From the NCBI RefSeq assembly GCF_015694405.1, contig NZ_JADQDB010000005.1, positions 272,589 through 336,588 of the forward strand: 64,000 nt of DNA. The letters are read 5' to 3'. Both the position numbers and the translations under genes were made by a program. Positions 1 to 10,527 of this stretch are shown one piece after another (the first letter of the stretch is position 1; every line of letters begins with the position of its first letter). This stretch comes from Pelagibacterium limicola (GTDB lineage Bacteria; Pseudomonadota; Alphaproteobacteria; Rhizobiales; Devosiaceae). The notes beneath the pieces were generated by a model. It was given only the letters and a program-made list of their open reading frames with translations. It had not been told where the DNA came from and ran no database searches.

Positions 1-1491
1 ATCTGTCTGACCAAGGCAGAGCAGCAGGGGATGAATGGTGTCGAGCAGGTTGCAGGCAGTATAGGTCGCACCTGAAAAGCCGCCATATTGACGGTAATTG
101 AGCAGCACGGAATCGATCGCGCGCTCGGGCCTGGGCACGGCAATGCCGAATTGCGCATAGGTGCCGCGCGTGAGCCGGTAAAAGCCATTGACGGGCTGGA
201 GCAGGCCTTGCTCCAGGGTGGGTGAGCCCCACAGCCCCGTCCCCCTGTCCTGATGCAGCGCCAGCCAGCCGAACAGGGTTTCGCGCACCGTGCCAGAGGT
301 GAAATAGCGGGCGTTGAAATAGAGCGCGGTGCCGATGGTGTCCACGTCCGCGCCGGCTGCCCAGGCCCGTTCCCGCCAGGTCAGACTTTCGAGCCACTGG
401 CAGAGTTCATGGGCCGGGAGTTCCACCGCTGAAACCGGATGGAGCGGTCGTGCGCCCAGCACCTCAAGCGCATAACCGACAGCGAGAACGTTGTAGAGGG
501 CGAGGCCGTCCCGGCGCAATTCCGCGCCCGGAAGCGGTCGCTGCCAGGGGTCGGGAAAAAGACCGGTCACGGGCTCCTGGACGGCCTGAAGCCGCGTGAC
601 GGCCGCGTCCCGATCCAGCCCCTCGGGCGTACCGCCGAAGCCGGTGGCGATCTCGATGGCATCGCAGAGATGCCGGATGCTCATGCGATTTTCGCCATGG
701 TTCTCGCGCGAGAGATATTCGCCATTGTCCATGTTGCGCCTAAGAATGGCCTGGTGTTGCGCGGCGGCGCGGGCGCTCAGCGTCCGCAGCTGCTCGCGCA
801 CCCCGTCCTGCCTGCCGCGCCCGCGAAACCGCAGCACCTTGGCCGGAACTCCGCCGACAATGGCCAGCGGCGGCACGTCCTTGCTGACTACGGCCCCTGC
901 AGCGATCACCGCGCCGCGTCCGATGCGCACCCCGTCGACGACGACAGCATTGGCGCCGATCCACACATCGTCCTCGATTGTGATGCCGCGCGTTTCGTGC
1001 GCCTGCTTGTAGATCGGCACGTCCGGGTCGTCATAGCCGTGATTGAAGCCGACAAGCGAAGCATGACTGGCAATGCGCACGCCGTCGCCGCAACTGACCT
1101 TGCCAGACAGCGTCGCATAGGGGTTGACGGTGCAATGGGCGCCCAGCGTCACCTCTCCGCGCACCAGGGCATGACCGGCGATCCAGCTTTGCTCACCCAA
1201 GTCTAGCCGAGTGGTGAAAATGGCGGCTTCGGCGGCGATATAGGCGGTTGGGTGGATAGCGGCGCCAGCCCTTTCGCGCAGTAGCGCGAGACGCGCCTGG
1301 TGCTCGGGACTCGCAATGTCGTCGGCCTGGCGTTCCCAGGTCAGGAATTGCAGACGGGCGCGATGCAGGGCCGCTTCATCGGACTCATGCCGCGCGCCCT
1401 CCTCGGCTGCCCCTAATGCCTCTGCACGCTCTCGGTCGGTGTCGCGGTGGTGGTCCGCCAACGGGCCCGATGGGTGGGTTAGTCCGGACAT
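1..1491 (-). CDS. Hexapeptide-repeat acyltransferase with C-terminal helical domain (3' end outside window)
   Basis: An open frame of 497 codons runs off the left edge. Residues about 75–230 carry left-handed beta-helix hexapeptides ending in [19 protein letters not shown] and [10 protein letters not shown], the signature of O-/N-acetyltransferases of the LacA/WbbJ type. From about residue 280 the protein becomes an all-helical region ([23 protein letters not shown]) that resembles an alpha/alpha-toroid, so this is a two-domain protein rather than a plain 200-residue acetyltransferase. The ATG overlaps the stop of the upstream dehydrogenase as TAATG, which implies translational coupling in the saccharide operon. 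It probably adds or handles an acyl group on the imported sugar, but the substrate is unknown. The fold of the second domain is my impression only. Confidence 0.75.
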   Translation of the reverse strand, partial: MSGLTHPSGPLADHHRDTDRERAEALGAAEEGARHESDEAALHRARLQFLTWERQADDIASPEHQARLALLRERAGAAIHPTAYIAAEAAIFTTRLDLGEQSWIAGHALVRGEVTLGAHCTVNPYATLSGKVSCGDGVRIASHASLVGFNHGYDDPDVPIYKQAHETRGITIEDDVWIGANAVVVDGVRIGRGAVIAAGAVVSKDVPPLAIVGGVPAKVLRFRGRGRQDGVREQLRTLSARAAAQHQAILRRNMDNGEYLSRENHGENRMSIRHLCDAIEIATGFGGTPEGLDRDAAVTRLQAVQEPVTGLFPDPWQRPLPGAELRRDGLALYNVLAVGYALEVLGARPLHPVSAVELPAHELCQWLESLTWRERAWAAGADVDTIGTALYFNARYFTSGTVRETLFGWLALHQDRGTGLWGSPTLEQGLLQPVNGFYRLTRGTYAQFGIAVPRPERAIDSVLLNYRQYGGFSGATYTACNLLDTIHPLLLCLGQTD

Positions 1492-2498
1492 TACGCCAAC
1501 CTCTCGAGCAATTCGGGTACGATTTCATAGAGCAGGGGTTCGCCGCGCGTATAACGTTCGACTTCCTCCACGGCCATCAAGCCCAGCCGGGCCCGCTCCG
1601 TGCCAATGGCACCGGCGATGTGCGGGGTGAGAAAGACGTTGGGTAGCGTGAAAAAGGGCGATCCCGGCTCGGGGATTTCCGGATCGGTGACGTCGATCAC
1701 GGCATGGATGCGCCCGGTCTGCAGTTCGGCCAGCAGGGCTGCCTCGTCGACCAGGGCACCCCTTGCCGTATTGATGAACCCCGCGCCGTCCCGCATGAGC
1801 TTGAGCTGACTGGACCCGATCATGGCCCGTGTGGTTGGCAAGGAGGGGGCATGGAGCGAGACGACATCGGACCGGGCCATCAACGCGTCCAGTTCGACAA
1901 GTTCGACATGCTCGGTCACCGGATCGCCGGGCTGCACGAAGGGGTCGTAGAGCAGAACGGTGAAATCGAAACCTGCCAGCATGGCGGCCACCTTTCGACC
2001 GATGCGCGAAGCGCCGATCAGCCCTATGGTCCGGTGGAAATTGCCGATGTTCTCATCGGTCAGGGCGTGGCAGGAGCGGCGGCTGGGGTCGGCGCGGTAG
2101 AGGTCGCGCAATTCGAAGACGCGCTTGTTGGCAAAAAGGATCGCCGCCAGGGTGAATTCGGCCACAGGGACGGCATTGGCTTCCGCCGCGTGGGTGACGC
2201 GGATACCCAGATCGTAGGCAGAAGGATCGACGGTAAACTTTACCGTACCGGCAGCGTGGGCGATCAGCCGAAGATTGGGCGCCGAACGCAGGGCCTCGGA
2301 GGTGAGCATGGGCCCACCCCAGCCGGTGACCAGCACTTCGGCTTCCGCTAAAAGCCGGCGCGCCTCCGGCTCCCCGAGGCTTTCAATGGGCGCCGGCGAG
2401 AGCACCTCGCAACACGCGCCGAGCCGCTCGAGCGCCTCGCCATCGAAGACGTGGCGGGTCTTGTCCGCTCTGAAGGAAAAGGCGAGTTTGGGACGCAT
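1491..2498 (-). CDS. D-2-hydroxyacid dehydrogenase family protein
   Basis: 335 residues, the usual length for the NAD-dependent D-isomer-specific 2-hydroxyacid dehydrogenases. The Rossmann loop reads [11 protein letters not shown] (about residue 158). The catalytic trio is visible: Arg in [13 protein letters not shown], an acid in the [10 protein letters not shown] segment, and His in LTPHIAGA. The enzyme would interconvert a 2-keto acid and a 2-hydroxy acid in the cytoplasm. In this operon a keto acid derived from an unsaturated uronate is a plausible substrate, but that is inference. Both ends overlap their neighbours as TAATG, so it is translated in series between the DUF2264 protein and the acyltransferase. 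Confidence 0.88.
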   Translation of the reverse strand: MRPKLAFSFRADKTRHVFDGEALERLGACCEVLSPAPIESLGEPEARRLLAEAEVLVTGWGGPMLTSEALRSAPNLRLIAHAAGTVKFTVDPSAYDLGIRVTHAAEANAVPVAEFTLAAILFANKRVFELRDLYRADPSRRSCHALTDENIGNFHRTIGLIGASRIGRKVAAMLAGFDFTVLLYDPFVQPGDPVTEHVELVELDALMARSDVVSLHAPSLPTTRAMIGSSQLKLMRDGAGFINTARGALVDEAALLAELQTGRIHAVIDVTDPEIPEPGSPFFTLPNVFLTPHIAGAIGTERARLGLMAVEEVERYTRGEPLLYEIVPELLERLA

Positions 2499-4351
2499 TA
2501 GAACCGCTCCGGCACCAGAATGGCGTTCACATCAACGCCGTTGCTGGCAAATAGAGCCTCGAGCGCCGCAATTCCGGGCGCCTCGGGCGGGTTGGAAAGC
2601 GCCATGTCGGCCTCATCGCCTGCCGGCAGCGCCAGAGCCGCCGTCACCAGCACCGTGGCGCCGGGGGCGATCTCGCCGCGCAATTGCGGCACGATGGACT
2701 TGGAGACGATGAGATTTGTGTTGGGCAGGGTGCGGAACGCTCGCCCTTCGCGCTGGCCGACGAGATCGACAATGGCACTGAGATCGGTCCGGCTCCGCGC
2801 GATGGCCCTGCCGGTTTCGTCGATATAGGTATCGGCATTGAAATCGGCGCGAGCAATGGCAAAGCCGCCTTCAGTGGCATGCAGCGGGCGCGGGGTTTCG
2901 ATGCGATGGACGCGGACATGCCAATAGCCGGCATGAAGGAGATAGGTGTCCACCGTTACATCGGGCCAGGGCTTCCAGCGCGAGAACAGCGTGTCGCCGG
3001 CAATCCTGGCGATTTCGTTGGTTTCACGCACCCGGTAGTGGCGGCCATCGTCCGAAAAAGCGAGCATCCCGTCGAAGGCTCCGGAATGGTAGGCGCGCTC
3101 GTCCGCCTCGACGGAAAAACCGTAGCGGCTCGAATAGACGAACTTGGCGTATTTTTCGGCGCCAGCGCGCATCTGCCAGTTCTGCTGGCCGCTGGATAGC
3201 GCCACCACATTGCCCGGCGTGTGCTGCATGACCATGCCGGGATGCCGGAGCGGCACCGGTTCGGGAGAGAAGTCGGCGTCCACCTCCTCGGCTGTCCAGA
3301 AGGGATGATCCTTTGGCAGAGCCAGGGGCAGGAAGGCCTTGAGCGCCCAATAGGGCGAGCCGGCCGAATTATAGCTCTCGGACATCAGGAGGTTGGGATA
3401 GCCATAGCCAATCGAGAGGACGCCGTCCCCGCTGGCGATGGGCAGCTGGCTCCACCAGCGCAGATGCCGCAGGAAGTGGCCCTTGATGACACCCCAGGGC
3501 AAGGCCTCGACATCGGCAAAGGCCAGCGCGCCCCAGAAGCCGCTACAGGCAAACCGATAGGTCAGGCTGCGCCCGAAGGCCAGCGCGCCGCCATCCTCGT
3601 CGAACCAGTGCTGGATGTCTTTAGCAAAAAGCCGCGCGCGCTCCTTGTAGTCGGCCACGCGCTTGTCATCTCTATTGGCCAGCCTGGCATAGATCAGCCC
3701 GTAAAAATGCATGGCGAAGGGGATGTAATGGTCGATGCGCCGCACATTGCCGTCGCGGTACCAGCCATCGCCGAGATAGAAGTCCTCGAGCTCGCTCAGA
3801 TAGGCATCGGTGTAGGAACGGTCGAATTCGACCCCGCATTCCTCGAGTCCCAGATCGACCAGGATGCGGAAGAATTTCCAGTTGTTGTCCGCGTAGTCGA
3901 ATTTTCGCGCGTGCTTGAGATAGGCCGCCAGATTGTCCTTGGCCCGTTGCTCCAACGGGTCCCACACCAGATGGGGCAGCATTTTCATGGTAAAGCCGAT
4001 GGCCGCCAGTTCCACCTGACGCTGGTCGATGCCGTTGACCGCACCCCAGTATTCGGGATGCTCGGGATCGGTCCCGTTGGCAAGACCCTGGCGGTAGAGC
4101 GCCCAATGGTCGAAAAGGCCGCCGCCGGCCGCCAGCGGCGTCAGGCCCCAGAGCGGGCGGGCAAAGCCTTCGAGATCGGCTGCTGCCCGGTCGAAATGGG
4201 CCCCCACGCCGTCGAGCCGCACCCGCGCCCCGCCCTTGGAAAAATAGGGCAGAAGCGGCGTAAAGAGAGCGTTTAGCCCGCGTTCGACGTCATCGCGGGT
4301 GCGAAGCGGGTTGCCGAAGAGCGGATTGGCCGTGGCAGGATCATAGGTCAT
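2498..4351 (-). CDS. DUF2264 domain-containing protein
   Basis: 617 residues from the ATG at 4351, one base after the TGA of the ATPase gene (TGAAATG). The frame is open further upstream, but that part is the shadow of the ATPase gene. The N-terminal half is helical and rich in aromatic residues (GGLFDHWALYRQGLANG, YADNNWKFFRILVDLGLEE, DGWYRDGNVRRIDHYIPFAMHF), as in DUF2264 proteins, which have an alpha/alpha-toroid fold like polysaccharide lyases. The C-terminal half is beta-rich. No signal peptide, so it is cytoplasmic. DUF2264 genes often sit in carbohydrate-use clusters, and a glycoside- or uronide-processing role fits here. The exact reaction is unknown. Confidence 0.85.
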   Translation of the reverse strand: MTYDPATANPLFGNPLRTRDDVERGLNALFTPLLPYFSKGGARVRLDGVGAHFDRAAADLEGFARPLWGLTPLAAGGGLFDHWALYRQGLANGTDPEHPEYWGAVNGIDQRQVELAAIGFTMKMLPHLVWDPLEQRAKDNLAAYLKHARKFDYADNNWKFFRILVDLGLEECGVEFDRSYTDAYLSELEDFYLGDGWYRDGNVRRIDHYIPFAMHFYGLIYARLANRDDKRVADYKERARLFAKDIQHWFDEDGGALAFGRSLTYRFACSGFWGALAFADVEALPWGVIKGHFLRHLRWWSQLPIASGDGVLSIGYGYPNLLMSESYNSAGSPYWALKAFLPLALPKDHPFWTAEEVDADFSPEPVPLRHPGMVMQHTPGNVVALSSGQQNWQMRAGAEKYAKFVYSSRYGFSVEADERAYHSGAFDGMLAFSDDGRHYRVRETNEIARIAGDTLFSRWKPWPDVTVDTYLLHAGYWHVRVHRIETPRPLHATEGGFAIARADFNADTYIDETGRAIARSRTDLSAIVDLVGQREGRAFRTLPNTNLIVSKSIVPQLRGEIAPGATVLVTAALALPAGDEADMALSNPPEAPGIAALEALFASNGVDVNAILVPERF

Positions 4352-4352
4352 T

Positions 4353-5380
4353 TCAAGCGCTCGCCTTTTGCGGCGCCTCGAAGGCGCCCTGTAGTTCAAG
4401 GGCTTCGGCAAAATGGCAGGCGGCCATCTGGTCTGTGCCATCGATGGCGCGGAGCGCCGGCTTCTCGCTGCGGCAGCGGTCCTGGGCGTATTTGCAGCGC
4501 GTATGGAACGGGCACCCCTGCGGCCGGTTGCCGAGATAGGGGATTTCTCCCCTGGGCGTGGTGCTGCGGCCCTTGCGCCGGGTGGGATCGGCGACTGGCA
4601 GGGCGGCGAGCAGCATTTCCGTATAGGGATGGCGCGGGCGCTCGAACAGCAGGTCGGTGGGCGCGTTCTCCACCACATGACCCAGATACATCACCACCAC
4701 CCGGTCCGCGATGTAGTTGACCACCCCCAGATCGTGGCTGATGAAGATGTAGGTAAGGCCGAACTCTTCCTTGAGATCGTCGAGAAGGTTGAGCACCTGG
4801 GCCTGAATGGAAACGTCGAGCGCGGACACGGCCTCGTCGGCGATGACCAGCTTAGGATCGAGCACCAGGGCGCGGGCGATGCCGATGCGCTGGCGTTGGC
4901 CGCCCGAAAAGGCGTGCGGATAGCGCCCGGCGGCGTCCGATGGGATGCCGACCTTGGCCAGAACGTCGTAGACCCTTTCCTCGAGTTCGCGGCCGCGTGC
5001 GATGCGATGGATGCGCAACGGTTCTGCCACGAGGTCGAAGACCCGCATGTTCGGGTTGAGCGACGACATGGGATCCTGGAAGATCATGCGCACGTCGCGG
5101 CGCCAGGGCTTGAGTTCGCGCTTGGACAAAGCGGTCAGCTCAACCTTTGCGGCGTCCTTGGGATGATAATAGACGCGTCCTTCCGTTGCGGGTTGCGCCT
5201 GAATGATGCAGCGTCCGAGGGACGTCTTGCCGCATCCGCTTTCGCCCACGATGGCCAGGGTTTCGCCGGCCTTGACGGTGAGACTGATGTCGTTGAGCGC
5301 CACCAGCTCCCGCGAGGGCCCGAAAAGGCCGCTGCCAAGCGTATATATCTTGGAGAGGTTTTCGACCGAGAGGATCGTGC

Positions 5381-5384
<4 letters not shown>
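4353..5384 (-). CDS. Oligopeptide/oligosaccharide-type ABC importer ATP-binding protein (OppF/DppF class)
   Basis: 343 residues from the ATG at 5384, which overlaps the preceding ATPase stop as ATGA. Walker A is GESGCGKTSLGR, the signature is FSGGQRQRIGIARAL, and Walker B is LVIADEAVSALDVS. The C-terminal extension with the Cys-rich GCPFHTRCKYAQDRC segment is typical of the oligo_HPY domain in OppF/DppF proteins, where related cysteines can bind an Fe–S cluster. It powers the transporter made by the adjacent permeases and binding protein. The Opp family moves peptides but also many sugars in rhizobia; the lyase and DUF2264 neighbours favour a sugar. Confidence 0.92.
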
Positions 5385-6389
<1,005 letters not shown>

Positions 6390-6415
<26 letters not shown>

Positions 6416-7529
6416 CACGGAGGCCGTCTCCAAGGAAATTGAGGGCGAGAATGACCACGATGACGCAGAGGCCCGGCATCAAGAGCCAGGGTGCGGTCGC
6501 GAGCGTGCGGATGTTCTGGGCGTCCTGGAGTAGTGTGCCCCAGGAAACGATCGGGGCCTGCAGGCCCAGACCAAGGAAACTCAGCGCCGTTTCCGCAAGG
6601 ATCATGCCGGGAATGGCGAGCGTGGCCGCAGCGATAATATGGCTTGTGAAGCTCGGGACCATGTGACGGGTCACGATGCGCCAGTCGCTCGCCCCGTCGA
6701 GTTGCGCAGCGGTCACGAAATCCTCGGTCCTGAGGCTCAGGAAACGCCCGCGCACGACGCGCGCCAGTTCCGTCCAGCCGATCAGCGAGAGGATGATCGT
6801 GATCGCGAAATAGGTCTGAAGAGCGCTCCAGTCCCTGGGGAGCGCCGCGGCAAGACCGAGCCACAGCGGAATCGTGGGCATGGAGCGAATGAATTCGACT
6901 ACGCGCATGACGACGCCGTCGAACCTGCCGCCGTAAAAACCGGCAAAGCCCCCGATGACAATGCCAAAAAAGAGACTCAGCGTTACGCCGGCGAGCCCGA
7001 TCGAGAGCGAAATGCGCGTGCCGTGAATGAGACGGCTAAGCAGGTCCCGGCCCAGCCTGTCAGCGCCCAGGATATAGAACGGGTCGCGCGGGTTCTCGAG
7101 ACCGATAAAACGCGTCGACATCGGGATGAGGCCGGCCAGGCGATAAGGCGCACTCTCCGCAAAAAACCGGACCGGCAGGCGCACTTCCTCGTCTATGACG
7201 AAAGTCCGGCGCAAGGCGACCGGGTCGATCTCGGTCTTGTAGCCGTAGACGAAGGGACCGAAATACCAGCTGCCGTCCTCGTTCCGGTCGAAGAAATGGA
7301 TGCCCTGCGGCGGCGCATAGGTATAGCGGGCGTTGTAGGCCGAGGGATCGGTGGGCGACAGGAACTCGGCCAGAATGGCAACGGCGTAAAAGAAGACCAC
7401 CACCCAAAGGCTGATCAGCGCCAGCCGGTGCTGGCGGAAACGCCTCCACATCAGGCCGAGCTGGCTTTCGCGGGCGATCCTGCGCGGGGCAATTTCCGAA
7501 ACTGGCGTTTCCATGAGCAGGACGGCCAT
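6390..7529 (-). CDS. ABC importer permease (OppC/DppC class)
   Basis: 379 residues from the ATG at 7529, whose A is the last base of the upstream TGA (TGATG). A GTG one codon earlier is also possible. A cytoplasmic tail with HRLALISLWVVVFFYAVAILAEF forms the first membrane segment. It is followed by a long outside loop of over 100 residues (SPTDPSAYNARYTYAPP to YILGADRLGRDLLS), and then the BPD_transp_1 core with GWTELARVVRGRFLSLRTEDFV, the EAA-type loop that contacts the ATPase. OppC proteins are usually about 300 residues. The extra length is in the first outside loop, a form I associate with saccharide-importing members of the family. Confidence 0.9.
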
Positions 7530-8518
7530 CACCTGGCTCCGTAGCGAATGCGGGGATCAATAAGGGCAAGAAGGATGTCCGAGATCAGCGTGCCGATCAC
7601 GGTGAGGACGCTGAGCAACAGGATGATCGCGCCGGCCAGGTACATGTCCTGGGTGGTGAGGGACCGCAGCAGCATCGGTCCGGCTGTCGGCAGGTTCATG
7701 ACCACCGAGACGATCACCGAACCCGATACGAGGGCGGGCAACAGCCAGCCAATGGTGGAGATCAGCGGGTTGAGGGCGAGGCGGACGGGATATTTGAGGA
7801 TCACCTTCCACTCGGGCAGGCCTTTGGCGCGGGCGGTCACCACATAAGGCTTCTTCATCTCATCGAGCAGGTTGGCCCGCAGGATGCGGATCAGCTCGGC
7901 AGTGCCTGCGGTGGCGAGCACCAGAACCGGTGCCCAGGCGTGGCTGAGGAAATCCCAGACGCGCGGAAGGCTCCAGCGTGCCATCTCGAATTCCGGCGAG
8001 AACAACCCCCCGAGCGTGGTTCCGAACCAGGTATAAGCGAGGTACATCAGAATGAGCGCAAAGAGGAAGTTTGGTACCGCGAGGCCAATGAATCCCAGGA
8101 TGGTCGAGAGGTAGTCGCCCAGCGAATACTTGCGGACCGCCGCGTAAATGCCGATGGGCAGGGCGACGAACCACATGACGATGACGGCAAGTCCCTCAAG
8201 GAGGATGGAATTGCCGATGCGGCCCCAGATCAGTTCCCAGACCGGACGCTTCCATTCGAAGCTATGGCCGAAATTGCCCTGCACGACACCGGTAATCCAT
8301 TTCCAGTACTGGACATAGAAGGGCTCTCCCAGACCATATTGGGCGCGCAGGTTCTCGATAACGCGAGGATCGACCTGATCGCCGGTTGAGGCAAGCTGGG
8401 CAATATAGCTCGTCAGAAAGTCGCCGGGCGGCAACTGGATTATGGCGAAGGCCACGATGGAAACGGCCAACAGCGTGAGAAGCATGGCGATGAAGCGCCT
8501 GACGATGAAACCAACCAT
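7529..8518 (-). CDS. ABC importer permease (OppB/DppB class)
   Basis: 329 residues with about six membrane segments, beginning MVGFIVRRFIAMLLTLLAVS, the usual OppB start. The EAA loop is ELIRILRANLLDEMKKPYV followed by ARAKGLPEWKVI. It forms the inner-membrane channel with the OppC-class partner. It stands 78 bases after the binding-protein gene, a gap holding a GC-rich imperfect hairpin (about 8547–8571) that may damp read-through so that binding protein exceeds permease. Function is clear; the cargo is inferred from context. Confidence 0.92.
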   Translation of the reverse strand: MVGFIVRRFIAMLLTLLAVSIVAFAIIQLPPGDFLTSYIAQLASTGDQVDPRVIENLRAQYGLGEPFYVQYWKWITGVVQGNFGHSFEWKRPVWELIWGRIGNSILLEGLAVIVMWFVALPIGIYAAVRKYSLGDYLSTILGFIGLAVPNFLFALILMYLAYTWFGTTLGGLFSPEFEMARWSLPRVWDFLSHAWAPVLVLATAGTAELIRILRANLLDEMKKPYVVTARAKGLPEWKVILKYPVRLALNPLISTIGWLLPALVSGSVIVSVVMNLPTAGPMLLRSLTTQDMYLAGAIILLLSVLTVIGTLISDILLALIDPRIRYGAR

Positions 8519-8596
8519 AACCGGCCTCCGGGTATCTGGGGTTTCCCCCCGCAGCCTGATGCCGCGAGGGGACTAAGCGGGGTGGGAGATCCGCGC

Positions 8597-10504
8597 TTAT
8601 TCGAAATACCACGTAACCGGGTCCATTGGCGCCGGGGTCGGGAAGAGCCAGGCGTTGAACATGGTTTCGGGTGCGTTCCGGAGATTGTTGCGGATGATCG
8701 AGTAGGAGTCCGGCATCAGGCTCACCCCGATCACCGGGAACTGTTCCTTGGTGATGGCGAGGATCTGGCGCATCAGGTCGGCGCGTTCGTCGGGATCAGA
8801 CGAGGAGCGGATCTGGCGATAGAGTTCCATCTGCTCCTGGGCCCAATCTGCCGGCTCCTCGGCAATTTCGGGACGCGTGCCGTTGAACCACTGCGCCCAG
8901 CGATAGGCCCAGACCGATTCATCGCTGAAGGGGAAGTAGTAGCGGGGCTCCTGTACCACTTCGAGACCACCGTCGCCCGCCCAGACCTGAGCGTCGTAGT
9001 CATTGCTCGGGCGCTTCTCATAGAACAGCGTGCGATCGATATTGTTGAGTTCGATCTCGACACCGACAGCCGCAAGCTGGAGTTGCATGATTTCGAGAAT
9101 GTCGATCCATTCGGGACGGAGCGCCGAGATGACGTCGACGGTGATCCTGACCGGCTGGCCGTCGCTCATGAGGCGAACGCCATCGCCGTTCATTTCCGTC
9201 AGGCCCGCGGCTTCGAGGTGCTCGATGGCAAGCTCGGGGTTGAACTCGGTATACTGCTTGGCCAGTTCTTCGTCATAGAAGGGGGACTGGGGACGTGGCG
9301 CGACCTGGTAGGGCTCTCCCTGGCCGGTAAAGACCAGATCCACGATCTCCTCGCGGTCGATGGCATGAGAAATACCGATGCGGAAATCCCTGTTCTGGAA
9401 GAGTTCGCGCTTGACCGGATCGTCGTGGCTGAAATTGAGCTGGAACACCAGCGTATTGGAGGCGGAGGGAATCACCGCGCCCAGATGATATCCACCCTGC
9501 TCCTGTCCATCAAAGAACAGCGGCTTGTTCACGTTGGTGGCAATGTGGCGTTCCTGGAAGTCGATCTCGCCATTGAGCGCGGCGAGGGTCAGTTCCTCGA
9601 CGCCGCCCTGGCTGACACGCATGTCGAGCCTGTCGATATAGGGCAACTGGTTGCCTTCGCTGTCGACCTTCCAATAGTAGGGATTGCGCTTCCAGGTGAC
9701 GCGGGAGGCGTTGGCCGTCAGCGGTTGGTCGAGCACCCATGCATAAAGGGTGGGCAGGTCGGGATTGGCGAAGCGGATGGTTTCCCAGCCCCAGGCACAA
9801 CGGTCCTGCAAATGCAGGGCCCAGCTCGAGAAGCCCGCAGCTTCGGCATCGGCAGCCGCGTTCTCGTTGTAGCTGGGGTGGAACTGGCTGCAATAGGCCT
9901 TCTGAAGCGAAGTGATGTGGATGCCGTTGACGCTGGCCATCTCGTCCATCAGCATGCCGTTCGGCCGGTTGAACTTGAACTTGAAGGTCAGGTCATCGAT
10001 GACCTCGACGGTCGCCGGGTTGTTGATGTTGTCGATCCAGCTGCTCGCCGCATATTCGGGGTCCTGGTACATTTCGACGGTGAAGGCGATGTCGGCGCTG
10101 GTGAATGGTGCGCCATCCGACCACTTTACCCCTTCGCGCAGCTTGAAGGTGTATTCGGTCGCTTCGGCATTGGCCTCCCAACTTTCGGCAAGGTTGGGAA
10201 TGACGGTCTGCCATTCGCGGTCGAAGCGTACGAGGCCCTCATAGGCCACCGTTTTGGCGATGAGGCCATTGTCGCCCCCGCCATTCATTCCCATGCGCCA
10301 GGTGCCGCCATATTGGCCGATGCTCTCGGCGTCCAGCACTAGGGGGTTGGCTGGCAGCCGCTCCTCGAGGGGCGGGATTTCACCGCTCTGCACCAGGGCG
10401 TCGAGCATGGGCGACTGCCCTGCGCCGAGCGCCGGTCCTGCAGCGGTCAGCATGGCCACAATGGCCACGGCGCCCGCCGCCTTAAAACATTGGGTCTTGT
10501 TCAT
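8597..10504 (-). CDS. Extracellular solute-binding protein, family 5 (OppA-like)
   Basis: 635 residues with a cleavable signal peptide (MNKTQCFKAAGAVAIVAMLTAAGPALGA region). The mature part has the SBP_bac_5 layout, with WSDGAPFTSADIAFTVEMYQ about residue 125 and the C-terminal PDSYSIIRNNLRNAPE segment. It is longer than the usual 520–550 residues of peptide binders, as in rhizobial sugar-binding members of the family. It would capture the substrate in the periplasm and hand it to the OppB/OppC channel. The gene follows the lyase gene by 23 bases and has a good ribosome site (GGGAGG) before its ATG. Confidence 0.92.
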   Translation of the reverse strand: MNKTQCFKAAGAVAIVAMLTAAGPALGAGQSPMLDALVQSGEIPPLEERLPANPLVLDAESIGQYGGTWRMGMNGGGDNGLIAKTVAYEGLVRFDREWQTVIPNLAESWEANAEATEYTFKLREGVKWSDGAPFTSADIAFTVEMYQDPEYAASSWIDNINNPATVEVIDDLTFKFKFNRPNGMLMDEMASVNGIHITSLQKAYCSQFHPSYNENAAADAEAAGFSSWALHLQDRCAWGWETIRFANPDLPTLYAWVLDQPLTANASRVTWKRNPYYWKVDSEGNQLPYIDRLDMRVSQGGVEELTLAALNGEIDFQERHIATNVNKPLFFDGQEQGGYHLGAVIPSASNTLVFQLNFSHDDPVKRELFQNRDFRIGISHAIDREEIVDLVFTGQGEPYQVAPRPQSPFYDEELAKQYTEFNPELAIEHLEAAGLTEMNGDGVRLMSDGQPVRITVDVISALRPEWIDILEIMQLQLAAVGVEIELNNIDRTLFYEKRPSNDYDAQVWAGDGGLEVVQEPRYYFPFSDESVWAYRWAQWFNGTRPEIAEEPADWAQEQMELYRQIRSSSDPDERADLMRQILAITKEQFPVIGVSLMPDSYSIIRNNLRNAPETMFNAWLFPTPAPMDPVTWYFE

Positions 10505-10527
10505 TCTGGTCCTCCCTTTTCCGGGGC

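Noticed and set aside
8582-10342. 586-residue open frame on the plus strand
   Set aside because: Antisense to the family-5 binding protein; no recognisable motifs.
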